Assembly: GCA_017590115.1 (NCBI GenBank)
Contig: JAGGNK010009114.1
Location: 20,746,662 to 20,810,661, forward strand
Source: Montifringilla adamsi
Lineage: Eukaryota; Chordata; Aves; Passeriformes; Passeridae
Direction: 5' to 3'
Length of the DNA stretch: 64,000 nt
In this document: one piece after another, positions 11,101-25,000 of the stretch
How the letters are laid out: every line of letters starts with the position of its first letter
Position numbering within the stretch: the stretch's first letter is position 1
Made by a program: the position numbers and the translations under genes
Notes under the pieces: generated by a model
The model's input: the letters and a program-made list of their open reading frames with translations, nothing else
Told to the model about the DNA's origin: nothing
Database searches by the model: none

Positions 11101-13851
11101 GAGGAGAGAGGTTTGTAAAGGAATGAAGTGTAATTCACAGTGCAGTCAGTGGGATGAGGTACCACTCTTTGTGCCTGGAGAGCCTTGCAATAAAGCAGTT
11201 GCAGAACTGAAAGGATTCACGGGATGTTTGTCCAGTAGAGTTTCTCAGAGCACATCTCAACAATATGGCATCTTGCAATAAAAGGAAATGCTATGTTTTT
11301 AATGCATGGGTGCAATAAAGGCAGTGCTCCAAATTGAGCAGTGCTTTTCACACAGATGTATAGACAGCTGAACTGTGTTTCAAATGTGGGATTGTGCATC
11401 TTGAGCAAAACTCAATTATCCCAGAAACGATTTATCTGTGTAAATATTTGTGACATCAGAACTGAAGGTTATAAGGCCAGGTTTGCAAAGAATTGTGAGT
11501 ATGGGGTGTAAAATCCATATAAGAATGTTCTTTGACTCAAGACCATGCTAACGCTAATATTTTCATGTGACTCAATCCCCTTGAAAACAACAAAGATATG
11601 ACAAGGCCTTTACTTACTTGCTCTGTTCCAGATGTTAGTCTGGTGCTGCTGAGAAGGTGGAAGAGGTCCTGCAAAGCATGGGATGAATATGCATAGATAA
11701 TCTTCACTGCATCAAAGCTGCTTCTCCTGTGAATTTCAGGGATTCTGCCATGAGAGGAAGGTAAATATTGAGCTGCACATATGGTGTGTGTGTAGATTGT
11801 TGCCTATAGACTGCACTTGCAGGAGTCCTTGCAATATTTGTTCCTGTGCACACAAAACGGTCTCAGAAAAGACCTTGTAGATGAGAAGTCTTCTAGAGCT
11901 CAGCCACTGCTCCAAGAGCAAGTGGGATATGTGGCAGCAGGCAGCTTAAATGTAGCATATCTGTCCTATCAACACTGGATATTGATGCACTTGTGCTAAG
12001 GGACACCTGGGATCCAGCTTTTCCCACTGTCCCTTTCGGTACACATCAAGGAATTATGCAGATTTAAACCCAAATTGTGTCCACAAAATATGGACACAGT
12101 AGTGGTTTGGACTGAGACAAGTCTGAGCAGATGTTGGTTATAAATAGACACACCTCTGGTGCTGGGAAGCTGTGCAGCTTGATGCATTTTATTGTAAAAG
12201 ACTGTCAAACAACAGGGAAACTATTTAGTTAAAGTGTCAAATCTCTACCATGGACGTGAAGAGAAACATAATTGTTCACTTCAGGGGAAATAAGATCAAT
12301 CTCCAAGTGCCTAACAGTGAATACTCCTGAGCTGCTCTCCTAAACCTGCCCTTGTGGTACTTCACCACTGCTGATTGCCAGGCTGTATTTCTTTTTTACC
12401 ACGGATCTACATTTGTGCCATGTGAGAATATATTGGTCTTCTAATGTAAAGAGATCACAGTCTTTGAGCCTTTGAAATTGCCCTCTGATGCCTGGCTGTA
12501 AGGTGGAAAATTAAAGTGGACTCTATTTATTTTGTCTGAAACATTTTTACCTAATCTGAACATGTTAGAATGTAGCTTTCCTTATCTGCAACATAGGTTG
12601 GTGATTATAGCTCTTGCTATCAGACCCAAAAGTAGAAATTGTAAATGCATATAACTTTAATTGGAGAAATTATCTTCAGCTATATAGCTGAGTATCCAAA
12701 CCCTAATGTCATTCTTATCAACCTAGAGCTACCTGCTTCTGAAGGTCTGATGTAAATTATAATTAATGTTGTGACTCTCCTCAGCTTAATATCATTATTC
12801 AGTGTGGTTTTCTGACCTAGGCTGGTGCTGGATAATCAAATGCCCTTGCTATATTTCCAAACACCTCCTTTGAAACACAGAACAGCAATAGGAAAGTGCA
12901 GTTGTAGACACATTGAAGGAAATTATAAAAGTGACACATGATAGCTGATATTTTATCACTTTTTGCATATTATCAAAGAATAAAATATTTTTAGTAAGCT
13001 AAATAATTCTTCCTAAATTCAGTAGTTGAATAATTCCTCTGGGAGGGTGTGCATGGGAAAAAAAACCAACCCCTTCCTTTCTGCTGCCATAGAAACCAAT
13101 CTTAACCAGAATGTTGTAAATAAAAACAGCTCCCTCTGGCTTCATATTTATGTTGAATATGCATTGCTTTTTAAATAAGAAAAAAGACAATTTCTCAAGC
13201 AGGTAGTCTGTTGATCCCCCCTTAGATTTGTCTGTATTTGCAGAGACAAGCTGAAGAAGTGATTTTTGACTTAGACCCTAAAGAGTTTGCAGAGGCAGCC
13301 TGAGCACCCCTCCAGATTTTTCCTGTACACTCAGAAAGCACAGGGCACAGCAGAGTGCATCTCTCCCCTTGCTGTGCCTTCATCCTTCACCTACCTGTCA
13401 TGGACAGTGGGTTCTCATCATTTCAAGTATTTTCTGTAATAAATCAAACATTTTCTTAGTGTGGGACAGCTGACACAGCCACTTTCCTGTAGCTCAGTTC
13501 TGATATAAAAAGGAGTGACTCAAGCTTTCCACAGAAAGGAGCTAGTTGGTGCTTTGATTGATGAGTGTCCATCTGACAGCAGTATTTGCATTGTAAAGGA
13601 CTATGTTTCATTGAAGTGCCACAAGCTAAAATCCACACAATGAAGGCACTGAAATGGCAAATGAAATCCTCCCTCTATTGGCATAAATTTTGGCACATAT
13701 CAATTGCTTCTTGTCTAAAACAAACAAACAAAAAACTAGTACACTTTTGCAAAATTCATGTAAAAAGTTGGAAAGATTTTCAGTTCATTTTAGTGTTGAA
13801 TCTACTTTTTTTAAATCCCAAACTTTTTTTTTTTTAATGCTTAAAATTACC

Positions 13852-13878
13852 TTTTTTTTTTTTTTTTTTTTTTTTTTT
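13852..13878. repeat. T27 homopolymer
   Basis: Uninterrupted run of 27 T, preceded by shorter T-runs from 13805. It accounts for the Phe-rich end of the overlapping plus-strand ORF. Confidence 0.95.
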
Positions 13879-16800
13879 CCTCAGTGTGATTCTGTTCTAC
13901 CTCTACAATTCTAGAGACAACTTCAAAATATGCCAGGTTTTTGGAGGCAAAAATCTGCAAACTACTAATGCAGCTATGAAATTAATTAGGGGCTGGTAGG
14001 ATTTTTCCACACGGTGTGTGTTGTCTGTATATCTGCTTTTGGTGCACTGCAAAATTGCACATTACAGACAGAAACTCCAGTGCTGTTTGTCCTTGACACT
14101 GGGGAGATGAGACTGGGCTGGACTGGGAGCACAACTGTGGGGAATGAAGGTCCATCTGTTCTGCTCAGTGCAGCTGTGCTTTTCCAGCCATTTATTTGGT
14201 TTCTGCATTTTATTCCAGAAAGAATATATATAATGCCAACAGAGGTTAAAAAAGGCTTTATGCCACTCACTCCTGCTGCTTCAGGAGGGACATCTGTCTG
14301 ATTGCTGCAACTCTCCAGAATAAGCTGAAATGCTTGTTTTAACATCTAAGAGTGAATCCAAGAGACAAGGCTGGGTACAGCCCATTCTGGAGAGCTGTGG
14401 GGACATTCATATATACATTTTTTGTGGGCTATATATAGTCCAGCTGCACCATTGTAATGAGGAGACCTGGCAAAAAGCACACTTAGGAAAGATCCTACAC
14501 TGTTTTTTGTCTGCTGTCAATCATACAGCACTTCCACAAGGATAAACAAGTAGGTGAAAGCAGGCAGATCACAGCCTAGTTAGATCTACATATTTTGCAT
14601 ATATAATGGAAGGCAGTCAGCCTCCCACAGGCTGGGTAATGACAGTGGCTGATTGCCAGTAGGTACAAAATACTGTGTCTGTTGCAAGAAATGTATAAAT
14701 ATATCCTGCAGTCACAGCAGGATGAAACTAGGAACATTCTGTATGGAAATCTGCTGTTCATTTCTGTAGGGTCTGGGTCAGCCACCAAGGCTTTGTGAAG
14801 GACGTGTGCTGAAGCTGGTTGCTCATGCTGCAAAAGAAAGTATTTTGTGATAGTCTTGTCTTTTTTGCCATTGCTGGTTTCATTCCAGATGAAGCAGCAT
14901 TTCTTCTCTGACTGGTCTTTCTGTTCTCACTTTCAAATACATACTTCTACCTTAAAATACAGTGTAGATCAAAAAGTAACTATCTAATGATTGCCTCTTC
15001 CTTCTCAACCAGGCGGCACTCAGAGAGTATATATATAATACTCACTGGCTAGCATGACAAGAGACACCTCAGAATGATTTTTCACTGTTAGCACAGTGCC
15101 TGTGAGGTTTGCTCAGCCAATACCACAAAGAAAAACACTCCTTTCCTTGTCTCTCTCTAACATCAGGCCCATTTGCTAAGTCACAGCTGTGCAAACACAC
15201 TGACAGCCAGGGTGTTACACCGGGGAAACCAGGCACCTCCTGTCACCTCCACAGCCTCCCCCTCCATGAGAGGGTGGGACAAGAAAGAGCAAGGCAGTGT
15301 AGGCTTTAGATCCCTCTGCTTTTCTACCTAGCATGACTGTTCTTTCACAGAAAGGCATAGTTCAGATCAAAAAAGAATTAAATGCAGTCTCCGGGACTTT
15401 TCCAGGTGCTAATGGCTGGGGTGTACCATAGCCAGCATTGGTGTTTCTCAGGGAGAAGCAAAGTCAGGGATGACTCAAAGGCAGAGTGTGGGGCAGGTAA
15501 AGAAGTGTTATATCCATTTTATCTCTTTGGTAAATTCTTGTTTGACCCATGGGTTGGGAGTCTTTCAGGGCTCAGTGATACCTTCTACATTCAGAAGTAA
15601 CTTCAGGCAAACACAGGCAGACCCCCACGCATGGGGCTGTGGGGTTGGCAGCTGTGTCCACAGAATGACTGACAAATGACTTTGGGGATGTAAGCTTGGC
15701 ACAGGTAAAAATTAAATATAAGTTATGTTATTTAAATTTATTCCCATTTAAAAATTATGCTTGTCTGTATTAACAGTCTACTTTTATTTGGAGCAATGAA
15801 GTTCATTAAGACAGTTGCTTAGGCTGCAAAATCAAGTATTTTGAGGCTGAAAATTGCCAGATTTACGGTTGTCCATGGAACATAAACTATATGTTCAGTG
15901 TCTTCAATTATGACATCCTATTTTATTTGTCTACAGGGCACCTGCCTTATTCAGTGTTCAAAAAGTGAAAGGAATCAGGGCAACTGAACTGGCCTTGACT
16001 AATTGCCTTGTGCCCAACTTTGTTCCTAATATTTCCCATTTCACTTGTTTTATATTCAACTTATCAGCCACCTATTGTTAGTCTGGTGACAACGGACTGC
16101 CCTTCCACCTGAAGACTTCAGGACCTTTATAAATTATAATCTTTGCAAGCCTTCTACAAATTAAATTCTTCATTTTACAAAGGCAGATAGGTACAAAAAA
16201 AATGAAATTATATACTTGGACCCAAAGGCACCTAGACTCAACCCAGAAATATAACCTAGGTTTGTGGGTTCCTGACCTTCCATTTTAATAACAAATCTCT
16301 TGTCTTATGCCTAGTTACTGATTTTCAATACAAATGGGAATCAGAAATCTATGGTCCCTTTTAATTGGTCTGCAGTAAACTGCTGACATTATATTTTATA
16401 TAATTTCAGGTAGGGTGTTTGAAACAGGTAGAAGCAATCAATTAGAACCAGCTCCAGATGTATCTATAAATTACTAAGTGACAAAATCTGAAATTGAAAT
16501 CCCTTGATATATGCAGCAATATTAGTGAGAGAGGAGGCTTGGAATAATGGAAATGATTTTTCTTTTCACAGTAACACCTTGTAAAACTACAAGTTGGAAC
16601 GTTAAACCCATACCTTCATCACAGTTCCATCTCTCTCCTTTCTTCTGCAGTGGATGCACTTTCCATAAATCCTTAAGAAGAAATTGTACTGTTAATCCCA
16701 ACCACCAAATTTTGTGTGACTCTGTGGAGGTGAAACTAGGATTGTGACTGTGTTCTACCCCAGCAGCCAGCACAGCTGGTTAGGGTGGGACTGGGAAGGC

Positions 16801-18548
16801 TCTAGATAATAGGATTGCCAGCAGAGTAGAAGGAAATAGGTTGACAGCTCTGTATGGGATTTTTCATGGTGACAGCCCAGGCTCCATGCTAAGCCAGGTG
16901 GATTTTCGCTCAAAAAGTTTAGTGTTTCATTAAAGGCATAAACTACCAAATTTTTGTCCCAGTTGAAAAAACTTTAAGGGGGAAAATAAATACATATAAT
17001 CCTCAAAAAACCCATAATACAATTATTAATGAAAAATCTGATAGCACCAAAAAGAAAGGTCTGGCTTTGGGAAGACCTTGGATTGTGTTCTTCACTCAAG
17101 AAAAGCTGGTGTTGTCTGAGGAGCAGAGAGAAAAGAGAGCAATAGTAGAAGTTGTTCTGGCTCTAATGGAGGCTTTTGATAGAGTGAAGGATATGTTTAC
17201 ATGTCTGTGTGGAATAAGGCTGCCAAAATTCCTGCCAAAGCATAACTACCAAAAATAATCCTGCTTGTGTCTTTGGTATTTTCTAAGCCAATTTCTTTAC
17301 TTAGCATGAAGTCTGCAAGAGGATATCCATTAACATGAAAACCTACTGTGTAATTTAAGAAATAATATTTGTCCTAATCCTTTTTTCCTTCTGTCTCCTC
17401 TCCCTCCCCCTTCCTGTCTCATCCCTGCTGCAGAATGCTGTAGTTCTACTGAATGCTGATGAGACCTCACCAAGCCCAAGCCCAGCCACTCACTATTGAC
17501 CAGCTAAGTTGGCACCATATCAGCATTTAATACTTCTGACAGGGAGGAGATCGATGGAGAAGGCTAGTCATGATATTGAATTTTCTAGAGAAAATGGAAC
17601 TTCGTTTCCTTTTAGTTTGTTTTTTAATATATTTATTCAAGTCCTACCTGATTATATTCCCTCCTCACCATAGCAAAGTCTTCCTGTGTTCAATCATCGC
17701 AATCTGTTTTCTGAAGGTGCACTTGCAGAGAGAAGCCAAGATCTTCTTTCAGCATGCAGTGAGAGATTTATTGTTCATATTTCCTACTATTTCTGTCCAC
17801 CTGCGTGCTTTAGTTGAAATGCTTCTTGATCCAAAAAAGTTTATAGATGAGACTAGTGGACTCAGAAAGGAAACCAAGGCAGAGAAATACCAGAATGGTA
17901 GGTGGCATTTTGTAATTCAATATTTGTGCTATTTGAGACATATATACACTACATTTAAGTAAGATCAATCAGTACAGAATTTCTGTTGAGATCGTACTAA
18001 AGCTAAGAGGAAAAACAGAGGCAGTGGTTGCTGTTAAGCAGCAACTGAATACAAGTGTTTGCCTGTGGGTGAAGCAGCTCTTCAATGAAAAATATGGATG
18101 TATTAGAGGGGAAAAAGGAGATCCTTGGCTCTGAGAAACGAGTCCCAGAACTTAGAAGCTGTAAGTATAATCAATAGCGTGTAAGTGCTGGTATCTTTGA
18201 ATTATGGAAGCTTTAAGATATATAAAATATGAGTTACAGTTTCTTTGTGCATTAACAAGAGGCTGAACCCTTTCTTAGACACATTACTTTGGAAAGAGCA
18301 ATGGCATCCATTTTTTCAGGTACTTCTATCTAATAAGAGTCCCTAGACAGTAGGAGCAGTCACACTAATGCACTGCAATATAAAGTATACTTCAAAACCA
18401 TTTCCCTGACTGCAGCTGTCAAACACAGCATCAAATGTCTCCTGCCTAGTGGCATACACACATTTCTTAAATTAAATAATAGACATCACACAATTTTGTT
18501 GAACTACCTCGCTAAAAGCTGTGTAGACAATTAACCAAAATGGTAAAT

Positions 18549-19096
18549 TCCATAATCCCAGAATGGTTGATGGTGGAAGGCAGCTCAGGAAATAATCCAA
18601 TTCAGCTGCCCTTTTGAAAGCAGAGGCAGCTAAAGCAGATTGCTCAGGATCCTGTCCAGTCAGATTTGGAATAGCTGCAAGGATGGACACTTTACAGCCT
18701 CTCTGGGAAGCCTGTTCCAGAGTATGAGAACCCTCTGAAATAAGAGAATAAGCTTTCTCTTATTTATAGATATATTTGTATTTCAGATTGAGGGTATTGC
18801 CTCTTGTCTGATCACTGGGCACTGCTGGGAAGAATCTGAGTCCATTTTCCTTACTCTCCCATAAGGTATTATTATGCTTTGCTGAGACCACCCTAAGCAT
18901 TCCTTTCTCCAGCCTGAACAGCCTCAGCTCTCTCAGCTTCTGCTTGTACCTAAAAGCCCATTTTAGTCCTTGTTGATTGGCTGGATCACCAGATCACAGA
19001 TTCAGAGCATCACATGTGCGTGTCTGGAGAATCCAGAGCTGGACACAGGACTCCAGAGGTGTCTCATCAGGGCTGAGTAGAAGGGAACCATCACTA
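18549..19096 (-). mobile_element. Older CR1 LINE 3' fragment
   Basis: Antisense CR1 landmarks appear in order along the plus strand: ATAATCCCAGAATGGTTGA at the 3' tail, GGGAAGCCTGTTCCAGAGTA, CAGCCTGAACAGCCTCAGC with CTCTCAGC, and CTGGACACAGGACTCCAGAG followed by TCATCAGGGCTGAGTAGAAGGG. The copy is more diverged than those at 625 and 58160, with short AT-rich segments out of register, so it is probably an older insertion. No open reading frame of the retrotransposon survives. A weak similarity (CCAGCCTGTCAAGAC near 19140) hints that it may continue a little further. Confidence 0.85.
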
Positions 19097-22000
19097 TAAG
19101 TCACAAATATGCTATGCCCAAAATATGAAGTGTTGCAATCCAGCCTGTCAAGACAACCCCAAAAACAATCCCCTGGTCTGGAAGTGCAAGAGTGTGGCTT
19201 GTATCACTCCATGCTTTTCATTACCGGTGACTGTGGTGTGTGTTTCTCTGCAGCTGTAAGCATCTCTGAGCTTAGTAGCACATTTCATTATCAGAAATGT
19301 AGTTTTAGAATGAAATCCAAATAATTTATTACAGAAAGTTCACATTAGGGCAGATGTATGTGTGCTGCCTAGTGGTGGTGTGCTGCACTGCTCTGTTCAA
19401 GGAAGTTGAATTATGCTGAATCAATTCTTATCAGAATGAGATGAGAGTATCCACTTTAGTCCTAAGTTTTATGATAATTTGTGTAGAGTTCCACTAAATT
19501 AGAGAACAAACAGATAGTTGCTAAAGCAACCTGAATTTCTACCTGAGAGGCAGACACTATAAACCAGATCATCTCTATCTATTTTCCTGTTTCCCTGGGT
19601 TTTTCTGAGTTTTCCCTTTTCAAGGAAAGTTTAAATGGTGTGCATGACACCGTGGTGCAAAATGCTTCAGTTGCTGCTGAATCAAAGCTACATTTAGCTC
19701 TGGCTGAGGCTTATGAAAAACAGTGTTTACCTTGATCTTTATGCACTACTCACTCGCTGTGGCGGTGGCTGTTTTGCTTCCTGACAGATTTCTTGCTAGT
19801 CGTGTAAGAAATCTGTGGCAAATGATTTGCAGGGCTTTACTTCTAGGTCAGCAGTTTGCAAACACTCTTTCAAAAGTCAATTAAAATGTTCCATTTTCTC
19901 ATTGGCATGAGGATAGTAAATGGAAGAATTTCAAGGCTTAATATGTCTCTCTCTCAGAAACACGTTAGCTTGCACAGCTGTGAGCAAAGGCACTTTATCT
20001 GAGATTAGTTTGTTCAGATTTCCTCCTGAAAATTGTTAACAAGGATTTGATTACTGTTGTGGGGAAGGAAGCTAGAAAATAAAGGCAATTGCTGGCTATT
20101 TGCTGAAGGAATCAGTTAAAGTAATAGTATCAGTTAAGGGGAGTTGGTGCAGCTTTGGAAGTCCCTATTTGCTTAATTGCAGTCTTTTCCAATGTAGCAT
20201 CAGGTAAAAATAGAATTCCAATATGTCCTGCACTTCAAGTTGCTTGTGTGTTGTACAATGTCTTATCTGTAGTGTCTGCAGGGGAGATCCAAAATGAAAG
20301 AGGAGGGAGAGGGGTGTCTGTGCCTCTCTTCTGGCAGACAAATATTGCTCTGCTGGACAGTTCCTCACCTTGGAGGGGAAATGCTCCCTTCTCTCCTCCC
20401 TGTCCCACAGTGGCTGTGGGACACGTTTCAGCTCACAGCCACCCTGCGTCCCTGGCAGCCTCTAGAGCTGAACTGCACATGTTTCATCCCCTCACAGCAT
20501 TGCTGTCAGAGCCATGGCCTCACCCAACAGTAGTTATTGCTCTGTGCAGCTAATTCAGGCTCAGTTAGTCACGCTGCCTTTCGACACACAAACTGTGCTG
20601 TTGCTGAAGAAAAGTTTTTATTGAATAGAAAAAAAGAAGCCACTTCCTGCTTTTGTCTGCCCCTCGCTGCAAAGTATGGGACTGCCTCCTGCTTACCCCA
20701 GCTCTTTTCACTCAGATATCAGTGATTTTCATACAGCCTTCCTCAGTCTTTATGTGTTTCACCTCAGGTTGATTATGTTCGGCCTTCCATGGGTATCCCC
20801 TGGATTGTTTTCTGCATCAGAGGAATTGTCAAGCTCATCACTTCTTGCTGCTCTGTCTGAACTTTATAATTAGCTCTGCCCCAAGGGCTTGTGAGCCTGA
20901 GGAGCTCTACATTGACCAAAGTGCGTTTGCTCAATAGGCTAAGTGCAAATTTTCTGAGTCTTTCCTGGTACCTACCCAGCCTAGCTTATCTTTGCATTGA
21001 GCTCCCTCATCTATAATTAATACATGTCAGAGATGGATCTCTGCTATGAAAATTTCTTATGAGGATAAGTTCCTCCATGAAAATATTTATCAAGTTTTGC
21101 TCACCTTGACCATAGCAGTGAATTCCTTTGTTCAATAATTCACAGTCCTATGAAGGACTCAGAAGTTCAAATAGCATTTTAATCACAGATTGGGTGGGAT
21201 ATGCCATGGGCTTTGTACTTTGAATCTGTCTGCAGAAGAATTAAGGCATTTTTTTCATGGATGTGTTTTGATTTTAATTAATTAAAGAAGGTAAGTCAAT
21301 ACTGCTTCAGAATTGCTTCTAAATATGTGAAATTTTAGTGCAGGGATATTAATAGCCTGACTTTTCCCACTGTGCTTAGTCTCTGCAGCTTTCATTAACT
21401 GCAGAGAAACTTGCAGCCACCTGTACTTCCAACCATAATTTTTCAAGCTTTCTTGACTCATCAGTGACAGAGATGGGAAAATGAGTCATATTTTTTCATT
21501 AATGACTGGTGATTTTGAATATATCAAGGCTTTAATTTCCAGAAATCTCACAAGAACCATTTTCTTTTGCCTGTCTTCCTCCTAGCCTCCCACCTAAATA
21601 ACATGGTCAAAGATCTTGTTTTGAAAAGTCAGGCTTCTTTATTTCCAGGTTTCAGATTAAAACTGAAAATGCAAAGTTCTGAAAAGCACCTGTCACTCAC
21701 TCACTGGCAATGACCCCCTTTTATTTAATTTCATCTCCAGCATTCCTCAGAATTCAGTCTGCCAGTTCTGTGAAGCTGACTCTAGTGTTTTCATCCCATC
21801 CTGCTAAATTGAGAAGAATATTTCTATTGATTCTGAAAGCAGGAGGATTAAGCTCTAGTGCATGCTTTGCTCCATTGTGCCAGGGAGTGCCTTATAACCA
21901 ATTTATAGCATGTGCAGCTGTGGTTTTCTGAGTGAAGTTCCAATATCTAACTGTTTACATCAAGGGTGACTTTCTGACACAGAGGGTTATTTTATTTTTT

Positions 22001-25000
22001 TATAAGTGATGCAGTCTTTATGGAAATTAAAATGAATATTTTTTTTTAATATCTGCTGCAGCTGCCTTAGTAAAAACCAATCAGTTTAAGAGCATTTCTC
22101 TGACTCACCTGAGCCGGGTACAGCTGACAGACACCTGTTTGTGGCACAGAGATAGAGCCATAAGGTCATCTGGGTGATCCTCTTCTTCAGTAGCCTCTGC
22201 TTGGAGAGCTTGTGCTTACAGTTTTCAATATTCTTCCCTTTGAAATAATGTGATATTTGAAGAGCTACTCTCAAAACAATAGGATTAGGAGCAGTGCTTG
22301 CTGTTGTATATTTTCTATCAGACTGAGACTGCTCACTATGCTGTTTCTGAATTCTGAGTTTCTACAGGCCAAATGATTGAATAGGAAAGAAATTGGTCAC
22401 TCTAATGGTTACTTTTTGAAGGCTGTTATAAAGGACCTTTGTTTGATTATACTTAGTGGTATATATTTAATCCAAGCAAAAATTCAGCTACAATAATTCC
22501 TTGAGGTGAAGGTGAAATCAGACTAAATCTGCTTAGACACATAAAATACAAACATAAAAAGTAACACAAAAATATGTTACTCTGTTTCAAATATTTGGGA
22601 AAAAGAGATCTGCAAGTGTAAGTCAGCAGCTGTTATTCTCTGTCTTGTGCATTGATTGTCCATCCCTGGTAGAGAGGACTTGGAAGGTGCTGTTTCAGCC
22701 TTGTTCCTTATGTTGTGTGCTCTCCCTAGCCCCATAGGTGTAAAATCCTGGGAAGCTGATAGTCCAGGCCATGGCAATGGGGTTTGGTGGACAGAACACT
22801 GGGCTGGAGGCCTGGGCCTGCCAGGGAGCACTGGGCACCATCTCCTTGTAGCCAACAGGAACTTTCCTCTGCTTCTTGGGAAAATGAGGCTATGTAAGGC
22901 ATGCAACGTTGAAAATGTAAATGTACGAGTCCCTCAGCTCAGCCCTTGTTGGAATATTCTGTATCCAAGCAAGGGCTGCCAATTTTCCCTGGCTGGGCAG
23001 GGGGGCTGCTGCATCACTGTTTTCCTCAGACATGTGCCTTTGGAGGCTCCTTCCTCCCAGGTACATTCCTGTGCACATAATCCATGGAAACACAGAGATC
23101 CCAGGGCTCCTCCTTGCTCCTGGGTATGGCTTAGGCTGCCAGCCTGGCAGTCAGACCGGTAAATATCAGTGGAAATGAGAAGGCTGTGAGCTCTGCTGGC
23201 TTTACAGCGTGCCACGTGCCAGGGTGTGCTGGTGCTGATGATGCAAAGATCTGGAGTGGGCTGCACCTGCAGGCTCGTTGCACCTGCATCGTGAGAAGAT
23301 GATACCCTTTATTGAAAGATGTGCTTGAGAAACAGCTGATTAACACCTAAAGACATGGGATAAAATGGCAGAGTTTGGTGCTTTGCTGTGCTGTAAGCAC
23401 TCCTTGGAAAAGACAGATTTATCTCGGTTTTGAAATGTTTAGTTCTTTGTTTCTCTTTTTTACATTACATGAGGAGGAGAAAATGGGAAAGTGATCATAA
23501 AAGTTGCCTGAATACATTTTAATAACAATTTTAACATAAAAAGGGAAAAGTCATAATTTTGTTCAAGTAGTTCATCTCCATTCAGACAATACAGAGGTTA
23601 TTGCAGAGCTCATGCCTTTGATTTCTTGCTTTACTTTGGTTTGTGTACCAACCAATTCTTGTTAAATATTTATGGACAAGATTAAAGACTTTATAAAACT
23701 TAGCAGCTGGCAGCTGTCCTCGCCTAAAGGATAATGCAGAGTTTTCATTTTAATTGGATAACTGTGTGACTGAAATATGCAAACCCCAAGGGAAACATGA
23801 GAATTGAAATATGTAAAATATATTTTTAAAGAAAATGCTCTTTTACATTCTGTACTTTCTTTTTCTCTTAGTAGCTTTTATCTGAAGGTGAAATTGCAAT
23901 TTCTTTTCTGTTTCTTCCTTTTTAAACTTTTATTTAAAATTGGTTGGTTTTGGGTTGTTTTTCCCACTGAAGTTTAACATTTTGATGGGGTTCCTTCTGT
24001 TTGTCACAGGCTGGGCATGGATTAATATGCCTTGTATTCTTCCTTTTGAATTTTTTCTTCTTTCCCTACATGATTTCCCTTTTTTTTTTTCTGTTCTTAA
24101 TTAACTGTTCCTATTATGTTAGTGGGAACTTTTGCATTCCACCCCTTGAAGATTATCTATCAACACAATCTTACAAGCCAAGGTCTTCCACGTTAGCTGT
24201 CTATGCACACACACTCTCCTTGTGTCTGTCAATATTTCACATACACCTTGTGGCCCAGCTAAAAGAAAGGGCAGCTGTAGTTGAGCAAAAACTGAGGATT
24301 GTATTTCAACCCTTTTTCCCTCTGGACCCATTGCTTCTGCCTTCCTAAAACTGTTTTCTTCAGTGTCTTAAGCTGTCCTGTGGCTACTGAAGTCAATAAG
24401 GGAGTGTTTGTCTCTGCACGAATGTCTGCATGGAGTGTGGCAATGAAACAGCAACAGTTTCTTTCTTCACCCCTTCATTACTTCTCAAAGATTATGGAGA
24501 ATGGCCTCATGACACCAGCAATCACTCTCTTAACACCCTCAGTGGATGTTGTCAGGGTCCACCAGTTTCTAGAGGTCACATTCCTGTAGTAGTTCAGTTT
24601 CCAGCTCTTCCTTCTCATATGATGGGGCTGTGTTTGCATCAACCTGGAATTTTGTTCCTAAAGTCTGGGTCCCAGCAGTGCTGGCTCAACAGTTCAGCTT
24701 AGCTTTGCCACTGAGTTGTACTGACTTTAAAATTACTGCTCATCCCTTCATCCAGGACATTGTGACCTAAGCTAAACCAGACATCTACTGTCCCCCACAA
24801 AGGTGTGTGGGAAGCCAAACACCTCCTTGCAGAGCTCAGCAAGTGGAAAAGAGAGCACACAGGACAGGGAAAGAAAGGTAAAGAGTCTATGTAGAGTCAC
24901 CTGCATGATTTCACTCAGGACTGTAACATGATTTTAGGCAGGACTGTGGAAACAAAGCCTTTCTTCAGATGTGTCTTAAAATGACTCAGCAAAGGCCATG

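Larger units (their letters stand above)
1151..18548. other. Intergenic, no gene recognised
   Basis: AT-rich, CpG-poor DNA. ORFs are all short, on both strands, and without a recognisable domain or codon bias. The longest, about 130 codons at 17570-17962, is hydrophobic and unmatched. Simple sequence includes A14 at 2424-2437, (TTTTA)6 at 4223-4252, T23 at 5109-5131 and T27 at 13852-13878. I found no tRNA, snRNA or recognisable transposon in this stretch. Confidence 0.7.

Noticed and set aside
13852..13878. Long T or A runs as retrocopy tails (also 5109, 26874, 35916, 50828, 54964)
   Set aside because: None has an AATAAA or ATTAAA at 10-35 bases on the proper strand, unlike the run at 45548-45566.
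17570..17962. 130-codon ORF with a hydrophobic N-terminus
   Set aside because: No recognisable family; the Leu/Phe/Ile richness follows from T-rich DNA, and one membrane-like segment alone is weak evidence.
22656..23162. 168-codon ORF, the longest in the window, with overlapping ORFs on both strands
   Set aside because: It lies in a GC-richer pocket where stop codons are rarer. No domain is recognisable, and ORFs in opposing frames are equally long.
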